Below, piece by piece: positions 56,601-64,000 of a stretch of DNA of 64,000 nucleotides. Origin of the DNA: Gautieria morchelliformis (Eukaryota > Basidiomycota > Agaricomycetes > Gomphales > Gomphaceae); contig WHVA01000348.1 in assembly GCA_015179125.1 (NCBI GenBank), positions 60,182-124,181 on the forward strand. The letters run 5' to 3'. The notes below the pieces were generated by a model. That model worked only from the letters and a program-made list of their open reading frames with translations. It was not told the origin of the DNA and did no database searches. Positions within the stretch are counted from its first letter, which is position 1. Each line of letters begins with the position of its first letter. Position numbers and translations under genes: made by a program.

Positions 56601-57048
56601 CCTTTCGACACAAAACCTAACTCTCCCGAAAGGAAGAGCCAGAAAGCTAGTCCCGCGGTACATCGGACCGTACCGCGTCGTCGAGGCTCACAACGACGCC
56701 TCGACGGTGACCCTTGATCTTCCTGACAAACTGAAAAGCCGTCGCATTTCACCGGTCTTCCATTCCAGCCTCGTACAGCGATACAAGGCTAACAACGATG
56801 AATTGTTCCCTCGTCGTGAGGCCAAGTCATTTTATGACTTCGGAGCAAATGACGACGAGGAGTGGCTCGTCGACGAGATTATCGCACATCGATGGATAAA
56901 CTCGACGGACCTGGAATTCCAGGTCCGTTGGACCCTAGGCGACATGACATGGGAACCTATGTCATCCTGCAAGGACCTTGAAGCCCTGGATAGCTACCTA
57001 GAGCTTTGGGGGGTGGGCAAGCCACGCGACCTCCCCAGACGCCGCTAG
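53686..57048 (+). pseudogene. gypsy-1 copy B pol: RT, RNase H, integrase, chromodomain
   Basis: The frame is continuous apart from a TGA at 56116-56118. Reverse transcriptase has VYMDD (about 54450-54464). RNase H has ITDGSKAGIGAV and TDHKGLEYF. The integrase finger is RAHQIVGHYGHL plus CTSCARCQ. The core has IDFMGPLPK (first Asp), DRDSKF (second) and the HPQTDGATERANR block (with the Glu). A chromodomain ends the protein (EEWLVDEIIAHRW, FQVRWTLGDMTWEP), the mark of chromoviruses that target heterochromatin. The TGA stands where relatives have Arg (KEVI-x-LHGVPDS), consistent with CGA to TGA. No ATG exists before residue 24 of the open frame. Confidence 0.87.
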
Positions 57049-57174
57049 ACGTGTCCGTCACGTGCAGGCCACGTGACGCGCCGGCCACGGCGCGGTTAAA
57101 TTTTCACCTCGGATCTTTCCGAGGGCACATCGCTTCTTGGAAGCAACCACCACCATCATCTACCCACAAAGATA

Positions 57175-57759
57175 ATGCCCCCCAAAGATGGGATGGATGT
57201 TGACCCGTCAACGTCCACAACGCGAACAACGGCCCCGAGACAAGGGGCCGCAGACATTCTCCGTGCTCCGATAGACCAGGAGCACTGGACGATCGTGGGA
57301 TGGGAGGACGCCCTCGCCATCGTCCACCCGGACGATTGCGCAACGTGCGCAGACTACGCCGTGCACCTTAGGGCTGCGACCGGCACCCGCAAGGTCAAGT
57401 TGCAGGATGAAGACATCGGCGACGCCGTCGATGCAGCTTGGGGATGGCTCCCAAGGGGCATCGCGCGTGATGCGCAAGAAGAGCCCCTCCGGGACGTCCA
57501 CGACTTCAAGAAAGAGGTCAAGGAGCTAGAATGCGCGGTTGCGGACCGCGACGACGCGCTCGTAACCGAGCGCGCCAGGATCAAGGAACTGGAGCAGCAG
57601 CTGAGTGCAGCCCAGCTCCAGGTTACCCTGGTCCACGCTGCCTCAAAAAGGCCGCGACATGACCACAGCTCGCAATCCCAAAAGGGATTGTCTCGTGATA
57701 GCGGGCGGTACCCCACACGACATCGCGGCCATTCTAAAGGGTTGGATACACAACCCTGA
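57175..57759 (+). CDS. gypsy-1 accessory ORF 1 (copy B), unknown function
   Basis: A 194-codon frame begins 127 bp after pol with a good ATG. It has an N-terminal part with GAADILRAPIDQEHW and two Cys in HPDDCATCADYA, then a coiled coil (KKEVKELECAVADRDDAL, RIKELEQQLSAAQLQ) ending in a basic KRPRHD. Its N-terminal part is conserved in copy A. No domain is recognised. Standard gypsy elements have nothing here except env-like genes, and no signal peptide or membrane segment is present. Confidence 0.6.
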   Translation: MPPKDGMDVDPSTSTTRTTAPRQGAADILRAPIDQEHWTIVGWEDALAIVHPDDCATCADYAVHLRAATGTRKVKLQDEDIGDAVDAAWGWLPRGIARDAQEEPLRDVHDFKKEVKELECAVADRDDALVTERARIKELEQQLSAAQLQVTLVHAASKRPRHDHSSQSQKGLSRDSGRYPTRHRGHSKGLDTQP

Positions 57760-58480
57760 AGGAATCCCCTCCGCCATCCGTGACAACGCGGATGGCACCT
57801 TCAACCTAGACGACATGGACGTCTGGATGTGGTTGAAGGCCCTTGCACCCCGGGTCAAAGGGGTCGCATCACTGCTCAGGGCGAGGCTACTCGACCTCTT
57901 CGGCTCGATGGACCAATGGTCGAGCCTCGTTGACGCCAGGGAATTGCTGACGCCTCAGAGCACCACCCTGCGGCTCTCAATCACGGGCCCATTCCCTGTG
58001 GAGGGCCGGGCTGGCCCCGACATCCCACTCGCGGATATCGCGAGATGGTTGGCCCGCTACGCGGGAGTCACTCGTGAGCAAGCGGCGTGCATTAAACATT
58101 ACGTTCAGCGCAGCATCACCGGCGCGGCATTCAGCGCCGCCGCCCGTGAGGGCCAACAAAATGTCATTGAGACCAGCCACGTGAGGGCCGCAGTGCCGCG
58201 ACCCCTCACTCACGCTCAGCTCGACCAAGAGCTGGCGCGCTTCCGGCCCCCTCCTCAAACGGAGGACCCGGCTGTTGAGGCCATGCTCCGCAAGGACGCG
58301 GGCCCCAGCGCCCAAGCGGAGACCGCCGCTAATGGCGAGGCCGACCAGCCTCACCCGATCGCCACCGATGACGCGGAGGTGCCCCCGGAGGAGTCACGTG
58401 CCCCTCCGGCCCCGTACGACGACGACGTCGTCGTATCGGCCACTCTAGAGGACTCCCTCATGGACGACCTCTATGAGTAG
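57659..58480 (+). CDS. gypsy-1 accessory ORF 2 (copy B), unknown function
   Basis: A 273-aa frame overlaps the end of accessory ORF 1 by 101 bp in another register. From ATG 57659 it contains GTPHDIAAILKGWIHNPEG, a Trp-containing WMWLKALAPRVKG, a helical IPLADIARWLARYAGVTREQ segment and an acidic tail ending SLMDDLYE. The tail and LTHAQLDQELARF are shared with copy A, while the middle 500 bp are not. It may be translated separately or by frameshift from ORF 1. No known domain. Confidence 0.55.
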   Translation: MTTARNPKRDCLVIAGGTPHDIAAILKGWIHNPEGIPSAIRDNADGTFNLDDMDVWMWLKALAPRVKGVASLLRARLLDLFGSMDQWSSLVDARELLTPQSTTLRLSITGPFPVEGRAGPDIPLADIARWLARYAGVTREQAACIKHYVQRSITGAAFSAAAREGQQNVIETSHVRAAVPRPLTHAQLDQELARFRPPPQTEDPAVEAMLRKDAGPSAQAETAANGEADQPHPIATDDAEVPPEESRAPPAPYDDDVVVSATLEDSLMDDLYE

Positions 58481-58516
58481 GTGTTAACCCCTATAGTTGT
58501 CTATAGAGGGGGAGGG

Positions 58517-58730
58517 TGTAAATAACCCGTGTATCTACATGTACATTAGTTATTACATAATCCCAGTGGGCCCCTTAGGGACCCACTGTATAGTTTATGC
58601 GTGGGAACCGGCTAGCGGTCCCCATCGCATCTTACTCTTACCTGTCACTACGTAGCATTCAGAATACCACTCATTGGTCAAGTTCTGCAGTGCCCTTGTG
58701 ATACAAGGTCCTAAGATTGACATCTTTACA
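58517..58730 (+). repeat. gypsy-1 copy B 3' LTR (214 bp)
   Basis: It has TGTAAATAAC...CTTTACA termini and is followed by CAAGA (58731-58735). The purine tract AGAGGGGGAGGG abuts its 5' side. It carries the GATGCGATGG variant. Confidence 0.92.
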
Positions 58731-60151
58731 CAAGAGGACCGGCACGAAATGCAGATGACGACATGTGGGATACTGAGTGTCAGCCAGGAGATTGGGAAGT
58801 TATGAAAGAGAGAGGGCTCACCGGGCAATATAAAACTTTCAAGAAGGAAATCCTGGTGAGCTTCAGCATGCCTGAATGCCAGTGGTTGATGTCCCTATCA
58901 GCACGTACTCCATCGATGCATGATAACATCGATTGGAATGGAAAGCAGAAAATCACACTTACCTGATCCCCGTGCCCATGGAGAGCCTCCACGTTGTGAT
59001 CCCGAATCGAGAGAACCATACATGGACGTGGATTTCACAAAGGATATCACCGCGGCTGTAAATGTGCGTCTGTTGCAGAGGGCACGTGATGCGGCACGTG
59101 ACGAGATCGAGGATGTAAGTACAACCCCCGATTATGGTAACACGCTCACCTGTTAGGCGTCAGTCCGATACATGTCCTTCAGAGATGAAGGATGCAGGTT
59201 ACAGGCCTGATAGCAAATGCCTGTATGAGCTGGCCAAAACCACTTGGCGCATGCTCAAGGACCGGTACCTGAAGCAAACGGACCCACGGAAGAAGAAGAT
59301 GGGACAGAAGAACCAACACACCGCGAGGTGGGTGAGTAGGCGCAACACGGTAAGTTCCCGAACTTTTCACGACTTATTCACATGTTATGTTCAGAAGGCA
59401 AATTGGAGGCGATCTGCCATCGTTACGTTCCAAGATATGTATGGCTTTGATCCCAGCCCATTGCTCCATCAAGATTATCAATCGGACAAGGCTTCAGGGC
59501 CAGAAGATGACCTAATAACCGAAGAAAATGCGACAGACATGATGGCGTTGTGGAAGCGGAACTTGATGGAGATCGACGGACTTGAGGGAAGTGTGGATAA
59601 GTTTAATTTCTTTGAGGTCATCCATCCCACATGGCGCTCACATTGCGTAAGTGCTTACCTGCTCGCATGCCGGGTTCTGTGCTCATGCCGTGCAGGCAAC
59701 CACAATACTCCATAAACTGTCAGATATCAGGGATGCAGCACTGACAACAAAGGATAAGGCAGCCATCTGTCGGATTCGCGTGTACACGTCCCGTTACAGC
59801 AACGTGCTGCCGCCCACTGCACCTTACGATGCAATGATCAGCGATGAATGGTGGGAGAAATTCAGCAAGGATTGGGACATCAAAGACTGGAAGACATACG
59901 GGAACCCGGAGACGCTAGAACCATTTCTTGAGCTTCCACTGGTCCTGGTGCATCGCAAAGGCAAGGGCAATGAGGAGCATGAGGTAGGGGACGAAAGCGA
60001 TGCAGGAGAGGTGGAGATGATAAAAACCAAGGCGAGGGAGGGGGACAAAGGCAAGGGTGATGAGGAGCGTGAGGTAGAGGACGAAAGCGATGCAGGAGAG
60101 GTGGTGATGATGAAAACAAAGGTGAGGGAGGGGCTTGAGCAATGGATGTGA
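58731..60151 (+). pseudogene. Disrupted host gene, fragment 3 (C-terminal part)
   Basis: This picks up the frame left at 49822 (fragment 2). The first exon runs to 58855 (NADDDMWDTECQPGDWE, LTGQYKTFKKEIL) and ends at a GTGAGC donor. Later exons include DVDFTKDITAAVNVRLL to 59115, then KTTWRMLKDRYLKQTDP to 59349, then KANWRRSAIVTFQDMYGFD to 59646, then ILHKLSDIRDAALTT onward to the stop at 60149-60151. Introns at about 59116-59157, 59350-59395 and 59647-59695 fit GT-AG. The C-terminus has two copies of a 30-residue charged repeat. The family looks like an uncharacterised basidiomycete nuclear protein, and I cannot name it. Confidence 0.65.
59957..60136 (+). repeat. 90-bp coding tandem repeat, two copies
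   Basis: Two imperfect copies with period 90 nt (30 codons) each begin KGKG and contain DESDAGEV. They form the C-terminus of the disrupted host gene. Confidence 0.85.
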
Positions 60152-60615
60152 GATAGGTTTTGACACCACTCGTGAACAGCCAACCACGACTCATGTGTAG
60201 CAGCTGTTCATCGCTGTCTTGTCCTGTCGCTATCGCACTAGTTAGATGCTTTCTCAGTAGAGTTTTTCAATAACAATTTCGATTTTGTAGTATCTGAGCA
60301 GGAGTTGAGATGCAGTTAGACATGCACATGGTGTACCGGAATGGGCGCATTAACACACCTCTATGTAATCACAACTCGACGGCTCGCAAAGCACAAAAAC
60401 TGAGATATTAATGTTGAGTCAAATAAAGGTGCAAACCTCAGTCCGGGACGTGGCAATGCTGCGTCAACTTGCATTGAGTCTCAAAGTAATATAGGAGGAA
60501 TAACGGTGTGCGTACCTTGTCAAGGGCGATCATAATCCACAATTTGGGGTTGTCGTCTTTCATTGTAGCCCTGGCCAGACGACAATCAACCCAACTTGCA
60601 GGTACAACAGATGGC
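60152..60615. other. Intergenic, nothing recognised
   Basis: AT-rich sequence between the broken host gene and the gypsy-2 LTR. No gene is supported. Confidence 0.5.
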
Positions 60616-61297
60616 TGTTACGACCGTTCATTTCCGACTTCCAACCCTCAGTTCCGCCACTCCTTCCGCCCCTCCAATAGTTCCGCACAACGTTCCGCCC
60701 CTCCGACATTTCCGACATTCCGCCCCTTGTACATTTCCCTTGTTCTTTCGACTCTATTACTCGGACCCACCGGACCCACCTCGCCATCCATCAAAACCAT
60801 ATATCCGGTCACCCTTGTAGTTCGTTGTCAGATATGTTTTCCCGACCCCTTGTTCTTTGCCATTGTTCTACCTTACCCTGAACCCCCCTTGTGGTCCCAT
60901 TGTTCCCAATTAGTTAGTTCCCACACATTGTACTCGACTTCCGCTTCCTCCGGAATTTGCTTAGTACAACACCATTACTTGTTGCTCTGCGCTTTGTATA
61001 AAAACCCCCTCATGTATGTCTGTTATTCTGCAATCAGATAATCACCTTCGATACTTGATTTCCTTCGCTCCATCTCCTGTTCTTAGCACAGCGAGTCTAG
61101 CAAGATCTCAGTCTCTCCGTCTTCCGCTTTCCGCCTCAGTTCCGCCTCAAGTTCCGACCAAACCTTTGGCTCAGTACTTTCCAACTTCCGACTCATTTCC
61201 GAAATACCTAGGACGATAGTTCATTGGGGGCGCAACCTATAAGTTGAAGCCGCTGTCCTTTCCAGTTCCGACTTAGTGGAAATCTCGATACGTAACA
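60616..61297 (+). repeat. gypsy-2 5' LTR (682 bp)
   Basis: It starts TGTTACG and ends CGTAACA, a perfect 7-bp terminal inverted repeat. The partner LTR and right target duplication are outside the window, so the limits rest on the termini and the primer site that follows. Confidence 0.75.
60997..61042 (+). promoter_or_regulatory. gypsy-2 TATA box and predicted transcript 5' end
   Basis: TATAAA at 60997-61002 is followed 28-33 bp later by GCAATCAGATAAT (61030-61042), the segment complementary to the primer site. A start of transcription at about 61029-61030 would put that segment at the RNA 5' end. Confidence 0.6.
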
Positions 61298-61299
61298 GT

Positions 61300-61312
61300 A
61301 TTATCTGATTGC
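61300..61312 (+). promoter_or_regulatory. gypsy-2 self-priming primer-binding site
   Basis: ATTATCTGATTGC lies two bases after the LTR and is the perfect 13-nt complement of 61030-61042. This is the arrangement of Tf1/sushi elements, whose mRNA 5' end folds back as its own primer. Confidence 0.7.
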
Positions 61313-61330
61313 CACCCGATAACTATCACT

Positions 61331-62757
61331 ATGCCTCCTCGTACCACAGCTACTTCAGCTCGAGCAGGAGCTGTCGAAGCTCTCTCTTATTTTGGCAGTC
61401 TTAGATCCGCAGCACCAAGGCACGCGGAACCCTCCAGCAGCTCTCGTGCCGACGATGAGCTTTCCGATGCTTTTCCGCAACGATTCGAAGAAGTTCCCGA
61501 CGCTAATCCCGACGAAAATCCCAACTACGACGGGAATTCAACGAGTAGCAGCGGCGAACAAACAGCAGCGTCATTCCGACGCCCAGCCCCACCACCACCA
61601 CCTCCACCAGGACCACCTCCAGGCGGCCCTCATGGCGGCCCACCCGGCGGTCCCCAGGCGGTCCTCCCGGCGGTCCTCCACCTCCAATTCCACCTCAGAT
61701 TCCCGCCAACCCAGTTCCGCCCGTGCCAGTTCCGGATCTTGCACAAGCCATCGCCATGCTAGCCGGACAACTCCAGCGCCCGGCCCAAGCACCACCACGC
61801 CCCAAGACAAAGGTCCGCGAACCAGATCAGTTCGACGGTTCCGACCCCAAGAAGCTCCAGCCATTTCTGGTTCAGCTTCAACTCAATTTCCGTGATCGTC
61901 CCGACGCCTTTCCCGACGACGAACGAAAGGTCAATTATGCCCTTTCCTATCTCCGAGGCACGGCGCTCGACTACTTCGAACCCGCCCTCATGGATCCGTT
62001 CGCTCTCGTCGACTGGGCCGACGATTACCCCAATTTCATTTCCGAACTCCGCAGCAACTTCGGACCATTTGATATGGAAGCCGATGCGGAAAACGAACTC
62101 GATAAGCTTCGCATGAAAGACACTCATAAGATAGCTAAATATATCGTCACGTTTCAGCAGCTCGCTCCTCGAGTCCAATGGGGAGAAGCCGCACTCCGAC
62201 GCCAGTTTTACATGGGCTTGCCATCCCGCATCAAGGATGAAATTGCCCGCGTCGGAAAACCCGCCACCCTTACCGACCTCCGCAACCTCGCCCAATCCAT
62301 CGATTCACGCTACTGGGAAAGACACTCCGAGATTGCTCGTGAAACTTCCGCCCAGAGCAAGAACGACAAGTCTTCCGACAAGAAGTCTGATAGAGACAAG
62401 AAGAAGACCAATTCCAGAAACACCAACTCCGGAAACAACAACAACAACAGTTCCGGATCCAACTCCGGCAACCGGAACAACAACAACACCCCTCGGAACA
62501 ACCAGGCCTCTGGTTCTAACACCAACGCCCGGAAGAGTACCCCGGATCTTTCCGACAAACTTGGGAAGGACGGAAAACTAACCCCTGTAGAACGCCAGCG
62601 TCGCATGGACAACAACCTTTGCCTCTTCTGCGGCAAAGGAGGTCATGTCGCTCGCGACTGCACTCGCGCTTCCGCCTCCGCTGCTAAGGCCAAGGGCCGC
62701 GCAGCAAAGACGGAAGAGAAATCCGAAGCGGTTCCCGCTGCGGATTCAAAAAAATAG
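61331..62757 (+). pseudogene. gypsy-2 Gag with one-base frameshift
   Basis: The N-terminus (MPPRTTATSARAGAVEALS) is followed by a Pro/Gly-rich stretch. A lost C in that stretch near 61650 shifts the frame. The capsid-like domain (REPDQFDGSDPKKLQPFL, ALSYLRGTALDYFEP, GLPSRIKDEIARVGKPATLT) and an Asn-rich linker follow. The zinc knuckle is LFCGKGGHVARDC. Gag ends at TAG 62755-62757, directly after seven A. Confidence 0.8.
62748..62754 (+). promoter_or_regulatory. gypsy-2 gag-pol -1 frameshift slippery site (A7)
   Basis: Seven A residues, read A-AAA-AAA in the gag frame, abut the gag TAG. A -1 slip continues into the pol frame (ATA GTC AGC...), which stays open through protease and into RT. Confidence 0.6.
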
Positions 62758-64000
62758 TCAGCAGTCCTCCGGCCTCCGCACGAGCTGAGGGCTGTGTTGA
62801 CCCCATTCGTGCGACAAACGAGGTTAAACTCAACGCATCCGCTCTTTCGTCCTCCGACTCTCTCTCTGTTCCGCTCACTTCCGACACCATTTCCGCACCC
62901 CCGTTTACAGCATTGGTCGACTCCGGTTCGACTCATTGTTTCCTCGATTCCGACTTTGTTTTGAAACATAAACTTCCGACCCGCAACATTCCGACTATTC
63001 CGCTCCGCCTTTTCGACGGGTCTTCCAACACGGGAATTTCCCAAGTTGTGGATCTGTCTATCCGTTTCGCTACTGGGGACAACCATGAAGTTACGTTTTA
63101 CGTTACTCCGCTAGATGCTAGCTGTTCCGTTGTACTAGGACACAATTGGCTCACCCGATATAATCCGTCGATTAACTGGGCATTGGGTCAAATACAGTTC
63201 CGTACCCCGGATCAACTTCCGTCTATTCCGACGTCTTCTGCAAAGATGGCTCAGGCCTCTTCTGCAACTCCGCTCGTGGATTCAGTTCCGCACTCCGGTC
63301 CCGCTTTAGCACCTCCGCCCCTCGAAGCCCCTCGAATTGCGCTCGTTTCCGCCACCGCTTTCCGCGTATTGCAACGGCAAGATGATACGACCGTCTTCCA
63401 GCTTCACCTCTCCGATTCGGCTTCAGTCAAGGCTCGTTCCGCCTCGACTTCCGCTCCGGTCGACATGAGCTCAGTTCCGGAGGAATATCGTGACTTCCCG
63501 GACGTGTTCAATAAGGCCAAAGCCGACAAACCTGCTGAACATCGACCTTACGACTTGAAGATAGATTTGGAAGAAGGAGCATCTCCGCCCCTTGGACCGA
63601 TCTACTCTCTTTCGCAAAGTGAACTCCTAACTCTCCGAGAGTTCGTCGATGAACATCTCAACATGGGCTTTATCCGCCCTTCGCTGTCTCCGCACGGCGC
63701 TCCGGTCCTCTTCGTCAAGAAGAAGGATGGATCTCTCCGCCTCTGCGTCGATTTCCGCGGACTCAATGCCCTCACTAAAAAGGACAATATCCGCTTCCGC
63801 GCATTTCCGACTTACTCGACACTCCCCGCAGGGCGAAGATCTACACCAAAATTGACCTCCGGCACGCTTATCACCTTGTCCGCATCCGGAAAGGTGACGA
63901 GTGGAAAACCACCTTCCGCACCCGCTACGGTGCCTTTGAGTGGACTGTCATGCCTTTTGGTCTAACCAACGCTCGCCGCTTTTCAGCGATTCATGAACGG
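62754..64000 (+). pseudogene. gypsy-2 Pol, N-terminal part (protease, RT), frameshifted
   Basis: In the -1 frame the protease has [16 protein letters not shown] and a C-terminal [14 protein letters not shown] follows with [41 protein letters not shown] and [19 protein letters not shown] lost base near 63786 shifts the frame. The next RT blocks ([25 protein letters not shown]) are in another register, and a further two-base loss occurs near 63968. Confidence 0.8.

Larger units (their letters stand above)
50308..58730 (+). mobile_element. Ty3/gypsy chromodomain retrotransposon gypsy-1, copy B
   Basis: An 8.42-kb plus-strand element: 5' LTR 50308-50521, gag, CCHC/protease, RT-RNase H-integrase-chromodomain, two accessory frames, purine tract at 58505-58516 and 3' LTR 58517-58730. 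From codons after a one-base gap in gag, everything through the chromodomain is in one frame, interrupted only by TGA codons at 52807, 53683 and 56116. I found no clear tRNA primer site after the 5' LTR. Flanks are CGCCA (left) and CAAGA (right). Confidence 0.93.
60616..64000 (+). mobile_element. Ty3/gypsy retrotransposon gypsy-2 (Tf1/sushi-like), 5' part, cut by window end
   Basis: It holds a 5' LTR, a self-complementary primer site, gag, a slippery site and the start of pol, then reaches the window end. It is unrelated in sequence to gypsy-1. One-base or two-base losses are seen in gag (near 61650) and in RT (near 63786 and 63968), so this copy is probably dead. TTCCG occurs about 50 times by eye across LTR, gag and pol. 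Confidence 0.88.

Noticed and set aside
60508..61041. 177-codon plus-strand frame overlapping the gypsy-2 LTR
   Set aside because: It lies across the LTR boundary and promoter, with TTCCG-driven Ser/Pro/Phe content and no domain.

Overview
The window is nuclear DNA from a filamentous basidiomycete, most likely an Agaricomycete. Genes are dense and on both strands, and most are split by GT-AG introns of about 45-90 nt with CTAAY/CTNA-like branch sites. They encode eukaryotic proteins of mitochondrial import, RNA polymerase I, ARF-GEF and BTB type. I assigned exons by hand, keeping reading frame and splice sites consistent; no search was run.

Positions 1-35,200 are an ordinary gene-rich arm. 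In order: a bZIP transcription factor (-), a PSR/SCP-type phosphatase (+), a membrane-anchored coiled-coil protein (-), Pam16/Tim16 (-), RNA polymerase I subunit RPA43 (+), an Smr-domain protein (-), a flavin-reductase-like protein (+), a Sec7 ARF-GEF (+), a BTB/POZ protein (-), Mia40 (+), a protein-kinase-like protein (-), cytochrome c (-), a coiled-coil protein with a J-like C-terminus (-), a secreted Cys-rich single-pass membrane protein (+), a disordered conserved protein (+) and a NIPA-like Mg2+ transporter (-). Three of these serve mitochondria (Pam16, Mia40, cytochrome c), but they do not form a cluster with shared regulation. Several pairs share short divergent promoters.

Positions 36,200-60,150 are a retrotransposon nest. 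Two copies of one chromodomain Ty3/gypsy element (copy A, minus strand, 36492-49821; copy B, plus strand, 50308-58730) sit head to head around a 486-bp spacer. A nearly intact Ty1/copia element (40329-45586, with 5-bp target duplications) lies inside the reverse transcriptase of copy A. The gypsy target-site duplications do not match within a copy, but they match crosswise between copies. That implies recombination between the inverted copies flipped the spacer. Turning the spacer back joins three fragments (36202-36491, 50307-49822, 58731-60151) into one spliced reading frame of a broken host gene.

Positions 60,616-64,000 are the 5' part of a second, unrelated gypsy element (gypsy-2), cut by the window end. 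It has a TATA box, a Tf1-like self-complementary primer site, an A7 slippery site before the gag stop, and roughly fifty copies of the pentamer TTCCG.

The most unusual signals are the inverted host-gene spacer, three in-frame TGA codons shared by both gypsy-1 copies, two downstream accessory ORFs in gypsy-1, a near-continuous run of short hairpins in gypsy-1 coding DNA, and the TTCCG saturation of gypsy-2.
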